Assembly (NCBI GenBank): GCA_964019135.1
Contig: OZ025248.1
Coordinates: 11,105,574-11,169,573, forward strand
Length of the DNA: 64,000 nt
Origin: Arenicola marina
Lineage: Eukaryota > Annelida > Polychaeta > Arenicolidae
Reading direction: 5' to 3'
The translations under genes were made by a program, and so were the position numbers. The notes under the pieces are model-generated. The model did not search any database. It had not been told where the DNA came from and saw nothing but the letters and a program-made list of their open reading frames with translations. Shown piece after piece: positions 52,936-64,000 of this stretch (position 1 is the stretch's first letter; every line of letters starts with the position of its first letter).

Positions 52936-54860
52936 TCAGGTGTCATGCTTTATCTGTATCTTTCTAGTCACTTTTCCCTTCTTTTAAGTGCTTGAGGTGG
53001 ATTGGGAAGTGGGGTTGGGGGAGGGAGGGGGGGGGGGAGGGTGTACAGAAACTGTCAGGGCAACCGTATCAAGTATTAGCATACATTGAAATTATTCTAT
53101 AGAGTACATTCCGTAGTAACAATGCTTCCAACTGATTTCTGGAATTCCAAACAGGTAATTAAAGCTGCTTCTGTGACAGCTGCATATCAGGCTGGTTGTG
53201 TGGTTGGCTGTGTGCAAGCTGGTTCAGGGAATGTACAACGCCTCACAGTTAATATTATCCGTATTACTTGTCAAGTTAAGCTCCCCTTGGGGCTGTCTCC
53301 GGTTGTCATTAAGGTTAAGGTTGTTTGTGGATGGCTTTAGCTTAAGCAGATTATGTAACTGTTAAACCCGTTCTCCGGTGGTGTATGCTTATAATCAACG
53401 GTTGTGCGACTATTTTTTCATATAGTTCTGTTCTAAGACAATGTGATGTATGAACGGTATTAAGATGATTGATTTATATGACTAAGGTCGCTTATTAACT
53501 ATTAACTGCTTCTGTGATTGATTGTGTAGCTGTCTCTCTGTGTTAAGCAATGTGATTGGTTGTCCGTCTGTCACTTTGTTTTAAGCCATGTGATTGGTTG
53601 TCCGTCTGTCTCTCTGTGTTAAGCCATGTGATTGGTTGTCCGTCTGTGAAGCGGCGACTGACTGGCGTGCTAGACTCTGCAATATTGATGAGAGAAGGGC
53701 AACGGGAGGTTATCAAATGAAACCTGCAACACTATACAAACTTATCTTGGAGCGTTCTGCTCTGTTCTTATTGGCTCGAGGTATCCAAAAATGTTTACCG
53801 TTGCTGTATTATAAATCACTGTGCGATGTATAGATAAGGCACGTTTTGTAAGTAAATGAAGTATTACGGTAGTTGCAGTGAGTAGTAATAACATATTCCT
53901 TAGCTGTGAGGATAAGTATGCTAATTTATTATGTATATAAACTATGTCGCATTTTACTTATTCGTGCTACCAGCATAATGCTTACTACAGTGGAGAGTCT
54001 TTGGTTGGCGGGATATTCCTACTATTTCGTTATGATCCGTTTTTTTTGGATTTTGTTTCCCGTTGATGTTTCGGTGAATACAGAAAGAATTGTATCGGTA
54101 AATGTTAATTGGAATATGATGATCTAAAAGCCTAGTGAACACAGAATTCTCTTTAAATGAAGAGTTATATGTAGTTGTTGGTTGGTTACGTGGTTTTATG
54201 CTGCAATAGAGGAGGTTGTCCAATCATATACGCGGAACGTAGAACAATAACCGGAGCGTGGTTTTTAAGAAAGGAATAAATAACACTTTTTTTACGCAGG
54301 TTACATTGCACGCACTGGAGAAAAAAAATATTGACACAAATTAGGAGGAAAAGTGTTCTCGTATTTCTGTGGTACGTTATATAGGCTTTTAGTAAATAAT
54401 ACAGGTAATGCAAAACTTATTCAAATCTGTGAATGATTGAACCTGTAGAGCATGAATAACGAACGATCTTAAATAGCATGTTACTATGTGACATTTTAAT
54501 AAAGATTGTCCGATGGTAGTCTTTTCTTCCGTCTTCGTTATTAACCGGCTCCACGTGCTGGCGATAATAGGGGTATAAATGTTCTCTTGGGCAATTATAA
54601 TGGAAGATCAATGTTCTATCTTTATTAAGATTGTTAACATCTGCTTTAAATGATAAGGCAACGCGTTATGGTGAAACGGCTGTTTTGGTCTTCATACTGA
54701 TGATGTATGGTTAAATAGATATCTATTGATTTAAAATTGTATATATATGTGTAAATAAATCTGTCGTATCCGTAACGACCTTGTCCTTGCACATACCAAT
54801 CTACGTCAAAAGCACGTCAGGAACGAGGAAAAAAACTTCATATAACGGTATTAGAAATAG
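52936..54860. other. Intergenic region between the convergent genes
   Basis: AT-rich. A G-rich run lies near 53015-53040. GTGATTGGTTGTCCGTCTGT occurs three times at 53545-53645. No coding segment or RNA gene recognised. Confidence 0.6.
54754..54759 (+). terminator. Distal candidate polyadenylation signal (+)
   Basis: AATAAA in GTAAATAAATCTGT. If used by BLTP1 its 3' UTR would be about 3.6 kb. Confidence 0.25.
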
Positions 54861-54863
54861 TTC

Positions 54864-54869
54864 TTTATT
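54864..54869 (-). terminator. Candidate polyadenylation signal of the minus-strand gene
   Basis: AATAAA on the minus strand, about 1 kb after that gene's stop codon at 55891. It faces the plus-strand AATAAA at 54754 across about 105 bp. Confidence 0.35.
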
Positions 54870-55554
54870 CCAAACTTCACTTATTATGACGTAAACAGAT
54901 TTTATAATAAGTCAGCCACTTAATAGGTGTAAAAATCACACAGGCTCGTCAATACAAACTTTAAAAATAAGTATCTTAGTTCATTCAGTTTGGCACGATT
55001 TGTTCAGCATTTTTGTACAATAAACATTTGCAAAGGCAAATATAGGTTCCAGTCGAAAATATCGCAATCCACATTGTTAAGCTGGACGGACGTTACGTAT
55101 ATCACAGATATGTTGACAGTTGAACAAGACGTAACTTCCAGTTACTGCCCGTTCCGTCTCGGCACGATAGGTTTCAATACTCCTGGTTACAAGTCCTCTA
55201 CACCGGTAAGATATCAAGTAAGCCTAATACTTGTATAGGTAACCAATAGGTTAGTTAATACCAATAGGTTAATTTGGGTTAACATTCTCTGATTATCACA
55301 AAATAATGACCACGTAATATTCAATCATCATAATTTGTTTGTGTCAAAGATATTAGGCGCTTACATAACTCTCCGATAAGCCATATTAAATATTAACTAA
55401 AGGCGTTACTCGGTCTAGATCTCTCCATACTTATGGCTTTTTATCCAAATATATCTATCTTAATTTACATATTCAATATCAGAGCGGAACGAATAATATT
55501 ACGAGAAAACCAGCAGAACTAAATCTGTTAATTAAATGTTTCAGCTTAGTTATA

Positions 55555-55815
55555 TGTTCCATATCAACTGTTTTATAATTATGTTCACAAATTGTTTTAT
55601 AATTAAGTTCACAAATTGTTTTATAATTAAGTTCACAAATTCTTTTATAATTAAGTTCACAAATTGTTTGATAATTAAGTTCACAAATTGTTTGACAATT
55701 ATCTTCACAAATTGTTTGATAATTGTCTTCACAAATTGTTTGATAATTATCTTCACAAATTGTTTGATAATTGTCTTCACAAATTGTTTGATAATTATCT
55801 TCACAAATTGTTTGA
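55555..55815. repeat. 24-bp minisatellite in the 3' flank of the minus-strand gene
   Basis: About 11 exact-length copies of ACAAATTGTTTGATAATTAT and TTCT-type ends. As 24 is a multiple of 3, frames stay open on both strands; these are not genes. The array begins 75 bp beyond the minus-strand stop and is probably in its 3' UTR. Confidence 0.93.
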
Positions 55816-55890
55816 TAAATATCCGCCATATAGATACGAATAACATAAGCGTCCCAACATGTTCTCGGCCCAATCCCGGGTCCTATGTAA

Positions 55891-56096
55891 TCAACAGCCA
55901 GAAGCAGTGACCGCCCAGGTTCTGGGACGGCCCTGGGCGAACACGCCCTCTCCGCCCCCAGCTCGCTTCTCCTTGTACTCCATCAGCGCCACAAGGCTCA
56001 GCGGCTCCCATTGGCTGACGTTCTCAGAACGCTGACCAATCAGGTGGCCGGACTCTCCCCGCTTGGTGTCGGTGCTGCGCTGATCGATCGGCGCGT
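55891..56096 (-). CDS. Uncharacterised gene, terminal exon f
   Basis: 206 bp with TGA, acceptor GCTTTCAG. Reads DAPIDQRSTDTKRGESGHL, QWEPLSLVALMEYKEKRAG and ends TWAVTASGC. Confidence 0.82.
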
Positions 56097-59000
56097 CTGA
56101 AAGCACACAGAACGCATGAGACTCCAGGTTAGTAGCCGCTACACATCAACATGAAGGGACAAGGCGGCAAAATGTCGCTCATAATTTAGTGCTTTTTAAG
56201 AAATTTGTCAGTATTTATTATTTATTATTACTCCATTTACATTTTATCAGAGTTGTCCTGCGTATACAAACATATATTTCATTCATTTACAAATAAACTG
56301 ACTGACACACAACCGACTAGATTCATGCATGGAAAGCAATACGAAAAGTAATGTTCAGTGAAGTCATGCTGAAGGGATATACGAAATAAGACTCGTCATT
56401 GAATAAATGTCACAACCTCACAATGCGCCCCACACTTCCCGTTGAACACACCTGAACGATGACTGGACAACACAGATCTGGCATTCAGCGCCTCCCGTGA
56501 CGTCACCACATTCTCCCGCCCTATCTTCTCTGACGTCATCTGGGGCTCCATCTCTCTGTAGCAGGACTGCTGGCCTTCCTGGCACGCGTTCCGGATCCTC
56601 TGCGAGAACCGCCCGGGTACTGTGGCCGCCGACTCCGTGAGGAAGTGGATCCTGGGTTGTCCCTGCTCCGGACGCGCCTTCCGGATATCCCGCCGCTGAG
56701 CAAATATGTCACTCCAGTCGCCTCTCTCCGGCTTGATACCTGGATCCGAGACTCCGGATCTGTGGGTCAAGGTCCCGGAGTCGGATGGGCAATCCAGGCG
56801 TTCGCTGGTGACACTGCGCCGTGGTATGTCCTGACGAAGTAATAATATTCAACATTCAAACATCTATGGTTCATTTCATGGGTTTAATTGCCAGATTCGA
56901 TTTCTCCATATGGCAACAGCAGTGACTTCTCACGCACTCATACATTGCATAGGATGTGCGTCAATCGTAAGAACATTCCGTTTTGCCATCAACATTTCTT
57001 TCGGCATTTTATGCTTGTGACTATCAACAATAATATTGCGCAAAATATATCCAATCACAGCGCTGAGAAGCGATGACGTCACCATTGGCGTGTCTGAACA
57101 CTCACCGAGGCTTGGGACGCCCAGGATGGCATGTAGCGTCCGACGCTCTTGTCTCCATGGTGATTGGTGATATCCGGAGCAGGGTTGTTATGGAGCAGGA
57201 CCCCCGTCCGATCCTTGTTGATCTGGGACGAGCGGTACATGAGCTCCACCTTGTGGCGGAAGTCGTGGGCGTTGTGGACACGTGACTGATCCAGGAGGCG
57301 CTCCATATCCGGGACCTGAAGCCATCCCATGGGATTCAAGGGAAATTAAAGGATTGGTGCCTCAGGGAATCTCCGGAGACAGTGGATGATGTTGGCATAA
57401 TGGCCACAGACTACATCGCACTGTGAATCAGACAATATGTGGAGCGTAGACATACAATGGTGGCCTTCCTTTCGCTGTGTCTTCATCATTATATAAATGA
57501 CAATAATCAGAGTACAATAATCAAGAATTAACTAATGCCAATAATCATGACTAAATGACAATAATCATGAATAAATATAAAATAAATATGAATAACAATA
57601 ATCATGACTAAATGCCAATAATGATGAGTAAATGACAATAATCATGAATAAATGAACTCCTTTCATGAGATTAGCGGACAAACAAGTGTTTCCCTTCTCC
57701 GACCATTTTAACCGTCCTCTCGACGTACATCGTTTACGACAAGATGTAAATAAGTCGCGATGTGGGTTTCGCGACGCGGTTACCGAAGCACGCAGACTTA
57801 CATCTTCACTGGAGTAGAAGCCTCTCTTGATTGGTTCTTTCTTCTCAGTCAGGTTCTGACGTACGAAGGCCCCGAATGCCGCCTGCAAAACACAATAATC
57901 ACAGGGTCAAGGCCGTTGCTACCAAAACAACGTCACAATGACGCCGTCGCCAAGGGGTATCAACGCTTATAAAGATGACTCAGAGGAGATAATGCGTGGG
58001 CGGAGGAGAGTGATTTGACCTGGATCCGCCTTGGCTGCCATGGTAACTGGAGGACAATCAAGGTATCTGGGTGAAGGTTATGTGGTGACTTCAGGCGCTA
58101 TACGACCCATAAGTCTCTGTTTCAAGGTCACGCGATGAAGGCAGACCACAATAGGCCCTTCAGCCTACGTCTATTTCCAATGTCTTGACAGTACAATCAC
58201 ACCAACATACCTAGAAAAGCAGTCCACGACCGTCCCTACACCTACAGCCAAGGCCAATCGGTGCAGCAGCGCCTGGAGAGGGGGGTGGCAGTGCGGGGGG
58301 TCAGGATCGGGGTGGGGGGGGGGGGTCACACAGTCACCCCCACCCCCCAGCCACACACACACTGTGAGTGCCCCGACTCACACCGACTGGCCTGGCGGCC
58401 TCACCCCCCGTCCAGGGAACCTGCCAGACCAGCAATCAGCTAAATAGATTACAGGCTTTTTCCTCGCCTCATGTAGCCATGAATTATAAATGTAGGCCAG
58501 CAGGCCATGTCGAGGGGAGGGTTTCTGTCGCTCCTTTCCTCCTTTATTCCCTCAACAAGGCAGTCGTGATGTCGGCACATAACGGGTGTGGGTGTGGGTG
58601 TGGGTGTGGGTGGGGTGGTGCATAGGTCACAGTGTTAGTTGTCTGTACCTAACTAAAACTGTGACCTGGCTGACGCGAGGGCGAAATAAGACCGCAATTG
58701 TTACCGTAATATTACACACCGGAGCTCGGCTGATTAGTCGAGAAGAAAACAATTCAGGGGGGTTTTGGCATCGCATTGAAGTTAACGGGGGTTTCTCACC
58801 ATCTTGGGGCACGGGGTGAAGAACCAAGGCGAAGGCGGGATCTAAAGGATGATCTCCAATTCGGGTGCCGGACACGCAGGAATTCGAACCCTCGACTTGG
58901 GTATCTGAGTCCCAGAACACTATCGCTGCTCCCTTTTACAGGAAAAAATGGTGCCCTAACGGTTATATATAATGCGACGCCACCAGACATTCCCCTCTTC

Positions 59001-62000
59001 CGCCTAACCCACAAGCCAGTCCACCCAGGGGCCTGCAGTGACTGTTATACACCCCCCCCCCTCACCTTGAGTATCCTTCCGCCTAACCCACAAGCCAGTC
59101 CACCCAGGGACCTGCAGTGACTGTTATACACCCCCCCCCCCGCCCCCTCACCTTGAGTTCCTGGGAGAGCAGTTTGTCGTCCTCGTCCAGCAACTTGCGT
59201 TCCGAGTCGTCTCGTAGCAATCTCCACAGAGGGGCAGCGCCAATTCGACCTACAGGGGGAGCCACAAGGTATAGCATTATTAACCCGGATCACACAAGTT
59301 ATATATCATGCAGAGCAATACAATACAATAGGTAGATGCGTTGCCTAGCGTAGGGAATTCCGGTACTGCTTGAAATGCGAAGTGTTTTAGGCCACTTTTG
59401 TGACCATAAAGGCACAATAGCAATAAACCCCCCAGTTCGAGACGCAGCTCAAAGCTTGCTCGATGCAGCCAGGAATAGAGACTGTTTCCTGTTACTCCTA
59501 AAACAAACCTTGTAATAACATCTGTTTCCATGTTTTGCCACTGATACATAAATCCGAAATAAGCAAAATACGAATTACTGAAGTCGGAATGTTAGGGTAC
59601 GAACACTTAAAACGGCAATGTTGGGCAACATGATAAACGCTAACCCATGACCAGGACAATGTCTTCTACGGATCAGTCAATGAAAAGGTGTAAACTGTCG
59701 CGACGCGTAGCCAATGAGAACGCGCTATACGTCTCAACCAATGGGAATACGCGTACACTCCAAGAAGTAGCCAATCAGAATGCTTGACAGGCTTCATCGG
59801 TTAATGAGAGCGCCACATGCGGCACTGGGTACGAGCGCTCCACTCGGAGAGGTCGCCAGAGATCAGTCAGGTCTTAAGTTCCTGAGTCGGGGCTTCATGA
59901 AAGACCAGGACACAAGCCCAATTATCGCGCTAGCATTGAAGCGACATCGGCATTCCGTCGGCAGGTTGCGCTAACTACGACGGCGGCGCCCGGCTCTTTG
60001 TGCCTCCAAATGAGGCGGCCCGAGTCCCGTCTTTGTGGCCGCCCCAGCAGCTCTTACAAGGCCATTACTGCCGAAATCAGGTCTCGCCGGTCACCCTGGT
60101 CAGACCGCCATCGCTGCTACAGCTACGGCTACAGCTACAGGCGGAGGGACATCACACGTCTCAGAACCGCCGCGACCCAAACCTGTCCACCTCGATCTCT
60201 TCTGCTTTACTTCACCCGCCCAGTGGCCTCCTCTCCCTACCCCTGCCCCTACCCGTCCCGTCCCGCCACGCCCACCCTAGCAACGGCATTTCCATCACGT
60301 ACGCGGCATGCCGGGGGTCACTATAGGCTCCGGCCACCCGGGGGTCACTATAGGCTCCGGCCACCCTCCTCCCGACTGGACCTTGCCATGACGTACTGAA
60401 GGGTGCATACACCGTCCCCCACCCGCCTTAAGTTGACCTCTCGTCCCCTCACACCCGCCCCACCCGCCAGTCATCTCCTGCTTACCGCAATCACCTCATC
60501 ATTGGACACCCAACCCCACCCCCCACGACACCTTCCCCGAATCCTTGACTTTGGTGCCCCTCCCTCCCTCCCTTCCAGTGCTTGATCTGGCCAATTACTG
60601 CTGTAAGATTCCGGTCAGCACCCCCCCCACCCCACCCCCCGCAATCCTCACACAATTCCCATCGCGTCCTTGTCCTGGGCGGCCATGGAGAATCTAATAG
60701 CGGTAGAACTCCCCGACCCACCCTCCCAGCTATGTATGGAGATCCCCACGCCAGGGCGGCCGTCCAGTCACCCACCCCGATGTCCGCCAGCCCCAAACCC
60801 ACCCCACACTCACTCGCGTTACCTACACTCCTCACTGAAGCTACTTCTTTTAACCTAGTCATCCACCGCCAACCCTTCCCATAAACGCTCCACTAAACCA
60901 CCGTCACCCCTACCGTTCACTCACCACCAGCCCCTACAACACCCCCGGCCCCCTCCCTCCCCACCCCACCTACACAACCCTCCCAGTGCCAGCGCCGGCC
61001 TAAAGGGTTCCTTCCATTAGTGAGTTGTTCCGGTCTGGAGATACCGGACCGCCGCAGAGGATCAGCTCCAGAGTCCAGACTCGGGGCGAGTGTCCAGAAC
61101 AGACGCTCAGGAAGTCCTCCCTGATCATAACTTATTGAGTTACTCGGAGACACGTGAGCGCCATGGCTTATTCCACCCTACAGGAAAAAAAAACCTGGCC
61201 GCCAGACCGCCACGCACCTCCCAGAACCCTCCCAAATGACTGGTATAGTTACCAAATCCAATAACGTATATATTTTTGCCCATTACAATGACATTGCTTG
61301 TTACCGCTAATCAGCTGAATGGCAATCGTCATAAATAGATACATAAGCCGTTGATCCTAATTCGTCGCAAAGATACATCGTGACCCTTTCCACCCTCACC
61401 CCCCACACCCCCCCACCGCCGTTGCTAATGGATCATAACGGCCCTCCCCCTCCCCCTCGGTATGTACGAATCAGGAGATAATTCTCGTGATCTTGGAACA
61501 ATAATTACACTCATAGCGCCAGCTACCCTGTCCTCATCTTGATCCCTTCTGTAGCAGACCACACTGTCACCCACAGGCTGCTACAGAAGGGAGGTAGGGC
61601 CTATAACGTGGGGTAACGTCTCGCAGACTGGCGCTATCGTTATTATAGGACGCGGGGTATGGGTTGTCTGACGAGGCCCAGTCAACGAACCGACAGCAGT
61701 ATATACAGTGCACATGGCATGGACGTCAAACACGACATGGTTTAAAGAACATAAACATGATGAACCGCTAACGAGGTATGGCGGGACACAACGGTACTGT
61801 ACACTTGATAGCTCAAAGCACACTGCATGTACAAAGCGGGATACAACATGGGCACAATAGCTTAATGAATCTAACATTGAAATTGTATAATGTTACCTAC
61901 AGATTAATGTTAATACAGATTCTATCTTATCTAACATTGATACACAAAAACATACATTATCCAACAGAGAGACAGAAGCAAGTTGGTCTCATCCAACATA

Positions 62001-63671
62001 TATACAGAGCTAACAATGTTATCTTATCTCATTACAGACATAGACAGAACCAGGTCCATCTCATCTGATAGATTGACAGAACCAAGTCTATCTTATCTGA
62101 TAAATAGACAGAACCAAGTCTATCTTATCTGATAAATAGACAGAACCAAGTTTATCTCATCTGATACATAGACAGAATCAAGTCTATCTCATCTGATAGA
62201 TAGACAGAACCAAGGCTATCTTATCTGATAGACAGAACCAAGTTTATCTTATCTGACAGATAGACAGAACCAAGTCTATCTTATCTGATAGATAGACAGA
62301 ACCAGGTCTATCTTATCTGATAGATACAGACATAGTCAATCTTAGCTTACACAGATACACTAGACAACATCGTATATCGCCTTACATAGACACAGATAGA
62401 ACGTTTCAACTCACGTAGACAGAGACATAACTAGGTCCTATCTCATCTAAAACCTGCAACAGACAAACCAAAGCTTGTTTCACCTCACATCGATACAGCT
62501 AGACACAAGTCCCATCTCCGCTGGACGGTCTGAGCCACGTGTATCGGAGGCTACCTGGCCACTTACTAACTAATACACGGACATATAGCGACACACACGT
62601 TACAGGCATCTGATCTACACCCTGGGGATTACCTTTCTTTATCTTGTCAACTGCCCTGTAAATCAAGTCTGCGTCAAACGGAAAGTGAGCAAAAGAAACC
62701 CGGTGTTAAGCATAAGGGAAAGGACAGCGGCTGTACGGCCTCAGGCGTGCGACTAGTGCAGGACATCGCAGCCCATTGCACCACAACGTCCATACAGTCT
62801 GTGAATGCAGGGCACAGTGCTGCGCGGCTTCAGTAGGACAGACAGCCAAGCCGTGCTAAGCGACGTGACAAAGACCCAAGGCGGCGTACGTACAATATCC
62901 GTAGCCAAATGTGCATACAGAAAATTCTCAACCAAGGGTAAGTTACACGGGGAATTCGATACCTCGTTCGACATAAATATGGTGTTTACAGCATAATAAC
63001 GATAACAAGTAAACATATAGAATAAGATGACTTAATACTATATGGGCGACATAAAGATATATACCGGTTTGTTTCAATCATTTTCCGCTCTGTATTCCAT
63101 TACTAACGCGTGTAATCAATCACTAACGCGAGTCACTAACGCAGTGAGCAGCGCCAGGTGACGTCACAGCAGAACCCACCTCCGAAGTTGCGCAGTTTCG
63201 GGTTCAGGGTGACGGCGCGTTTCTTCTCCTCGATCTTGGGGTGCAGGAAGTAGTCAGCCTGGTCGCCGTATAACTCGTACAGCTGCCGCTGGTACCACTG
63301 CAGCGGCTCCTCGTCCTCCTGTGACGTCACACCGTCAGCCTCGTCGTCGTCGTCGTCCTCCTCGACGACCACGGAAAACACCTCCGTCGTTTCCCGGGCC
63401 ACCTCCCCCGGTGACGTCATCGCCGGGTTCTGTGACGTCATCTCCGATGCCTGCGACGTCGACGTATCCTCTCTGTGTGAGGTTACGGGGGTCAGGGGGT
63501 GGTCCCCCGACCCCCCGGCGATCACGGCTTCGGGGTTCTCGTGACGGTCCGACGGCGGCGTTGCCATGGCGACCGTGTTGTTGGACTTGGACAGGAAGTC
63601 CAGGCCGCCACCCTTGCCATTCGGCTTCCGGTGAGCCCTGCGCTCTTCCTCGCGTCTCTTGCGATCTTCAT
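55891..63671 (-). CDS. Uncharacterised gene, last six exons (5' end outside window)
   Basis: Exons in transcript order: 63671-63180, 59249-59152, 57882-57802, 57315-57106, 56830-56452, 56096-55891. All five introns are GT-AG and phases agree (1, 0, 0, 0, 1), giving about 487 codons to TGA. The first visible exon starts in phase 1, so more lies upstream. The protein is charged, without membrane segments or signal peptide: Lys/Arg/Glu-rich start, an Asp/Glu run (VVVEEDDDDDEADG), then conserved-looking blocks WYQRQLYELYGDQADYFLHP, TLNPKLRNFGG, GAFVRQNLTEKKEPIKRGFY, DFRHKVELMYRSSQINKD and GDWSDIFAQRRDIRKARPE. The short-motif style is like sperm or ciliary microtubule-associated proteins, but I do not recognise the family and claim no function. 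Confidence 0.82.
56452..56830 (-). CDS. Uncharacterised gene, exon e
   Basis: 379 bp, phase 0 to 1, acceptor TTCGTCAG, donor GTGTGT. Reads DIPRRSVTSERLDCPSDSG, then GDWSDIFAQRRDIRKARPE and TSREALNARSVLSSHRS. Confidence 0.8.
57106..57315 (-). CDS. Uncharacterised gene, exon d
   Basis: 210 bp, 70 codons, phase 0 to 0, donor GTGAGT. Reads VPDMERLLDQSRVHNAHDFR to SVGRYMPSWASQAS. Confidence 0.83.
57485..57655. repeat. AATAATCATGAATAAATGAC repeat in intron d-c
   Basis: Irregular 14-20 bp repeats, AT-rich, about eight copies, in the intron between exons c and d of the minus-strand gene. Confidence 0.8.
57802..57882 (-). CDS. Uncharacterised gene, exon c
   Basis: 81 bp, 27 codons, phase 0 to 0, donor GTAAGT. 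Reads AAFGAFVRQNLTEKKEPIKR and GFYSSED. Confidence 0.82.
57883..58860 (-). other. Intron between exons b and c, 5' part on plus
   Basis: Contains G/C-rich simple runs near 58300-58345 and a GGGTGTGGGTGTGGG tract near 58587-58618. No coding segment seen. Confidence 0.6.
58861..58935 (-). repeat. tRNA-Leu-like SINE head
   Basis: On the minus strand, AGTGTTCTGGGACTCAGATA then GAGGGTTCGAATTCC: a D-arm-like part, an anticodon-loop-like CTCAGAT and a good B box in the right order. The acceptor stem does not close, so a SINE relic is likelier than a tRNA gene. Confidence 0.5.
58995..59160. repeat. Duplicated exon b donor junction
   Basis: Two copies of about 80 bp, each holding CTCACCTTGAG (the CTCAAG|GTGAG donor on the minus strand), a poly-C run and GCCTGCAGTGACTGTTATAC. 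They differ by a few bases; the copy at 59152 abuts the real exon. Confidence 0.88.
59152..59249 (-). CDS. Uncharacterised gene, exon b
   Basis: 98 bp, phase 1 to 0. Reads RIGAAPLWRLLRDDSERKLL to KLLSQELK. Donor AAG|GTGAGG and its flank are duplicated once downstream. Confidence 0.82.
60205..61000. repeat. C-rich low-complexity intronic sequence
   Basis: Long CCCACCC-type stretches in the 3.9-kb intron between exons a and b. A 25-bp element ending CACTATAGGCTCCGGCCACC occurs twice at 60312-60364. Open frames here are compositional. Confidence 0.75.
61001..62040 (-). other. Intron a-b, middle
   Basis: No gene, RNA or repeat family recognised. Confidence 0.5.
62045..62340. repeat. 32-bp minisatellite in intron a-b
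   Basis: About nine copies of CTATCTTATCTGATAGATAG with ACAGAACCAAGT. The unit contains the near-palindrome CTATC...GATAG. GATA-rich on both strands. Confidence 0.92.
63180..63671 (-). CDS. Uncharacterised gene, exon a
   Basis: 492 bp, acceptor TTCTTTGCAG, donor GTGGGT, phase 1 to 1. Reads DEDRKRREEERRAHRKPNG, an acidic run, then QWYQRQLYELYGDQADYFLH and NPKLRNFGG. Confidence 0.82.
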
Positions 63672-63784
63672 CTGCAAAGAACAAAGGAAAGGAAGGGTTA
63701 AGGCTTTGGTTTGGTTTTCAGCGGGACGCTTTCAATTGTTATTTCACATCGCGACAGTGAGAAGGGTCAAGGTGGAGAGGAATT

Positions 63785-64000
63785 ATGTATCTAGGAGTAA
63801 CCCCTACTATGTGTGAAGACGTGGGTCCTTTACCCAGCACACACATGTGCACAGGTGGGATTCGAACCCCGCACCGGCCGCTTGGGCTGGCCCAGCAGAG
63901 CACACTGGACCCCGCACCGGCCGCTTGGGCTGGCCCAGCAGAGCACACTGGCCCACACATCGGCCGCTAGGGCTGGCCCAGCAGAGCACACTGGACCACA
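63785..64000. repeat. SINE-like sequence with tandem 39-43 bp copies at right edge
   Basis: On the minus strand GGGGTTCGAATCCC is a perfect B-box sequence. Next to it, GGCCGCTTGGGCTGGCCCAG plus CAGAGCACACTGG occurs three times to the window edge, so part of the SINE head appears tandemly copied. The array may continue. Confidence 0.55.

Noticed and set aside
53086-53340. 84-codon ORF in the intergenic region
   Set aside because: No motif, no codon bias like the exons, no splice context.
55536-55910. ORFs on both strands rich in FTNCLIIIFTNC or QTICEDNYQ
   Set aside because: A 24-bp repeat, a multiple of 3, is open in any stop-free frame on both strands.
59998-60884. Several Pro/Arg-rich plus-strand ORFs in the minus-strand gene's intron
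   Set aside because: They lie in C-rich low-complexity sequence that is open in several frames at once.
1-64000. Retrovirus, LTR element or Polinton remains
   Set aside because: No reverse transcriptase, integrase, capsid or long terminal repeat-like sequence was seen in the window.

Overview
This is nuclear DNA of an animal, most likely a marine invertebrate. Genes are split into many exons by GT-AG introns. Exons are GC-rich at third codon positions, introns are AT-rich, and tandem repeats, tRNA-derived SINE pieces and a THAP-domain ORF are present. The species cannot be fixed from the sequence. The recurring minisatellites that straddle exon-intron junctions recall the 'mirage' minisatellites I remember being described in amphioxus, but I cannot check that, and the very GC-rich third positions do not point to one clade.

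Layout. Positions 1-8553 are one uninterrupted array of a 101-bp unit, about 85 copies, which runs off the left edge. Positions 8554-51144 (+) hold 42 consecutive coding exons of a BLTP1 orthologue (KIAA1109 / Drosophila tweek), a giant bridge-like lipid-transfer protein. The exons join without a single frame conflict into 4,792 codons plus TGA; only the N-terminal part lies upstream. Inside intron 16, on the opposite strand, sits a small THAP zinc-finger ORF (about 31.5-32.0 kb). From 51145 to about 55.89 kb there is no coding sequence, only 3' flank, candidate polyadenylation signals and several minisatellites. On the minus strand, 55891-63671 holds the last six exons (about 487 codons) of a second gene, convergent with BLTP1, whose family I do not recognise; its 5' end lies beyond the right edge.

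The most unusual feature is a repeated pattern. At ten of the BLTP1 splice junctions, and at one junction of the minus-strand gene, the junction itself (exon end plus GT donor, or polypyrimidine tract plus AG and exon start) has been tandemly multiplied into the intron, from 2 to about 85 copies. The intron therefore begins or ends with a ladder of near-perfect decoy splice sites. Several ladders have exact periods (29 bp x 13, 49 bp x 9, 71 bp x 5), some decay away from the exon, and some copies have the polypyrimidine-CAG|GT form of recursive splice sites. BLTP1 also uses an unusually high share of donors with C at +3 (10 of 41). These three observations together are the part most worth following up.
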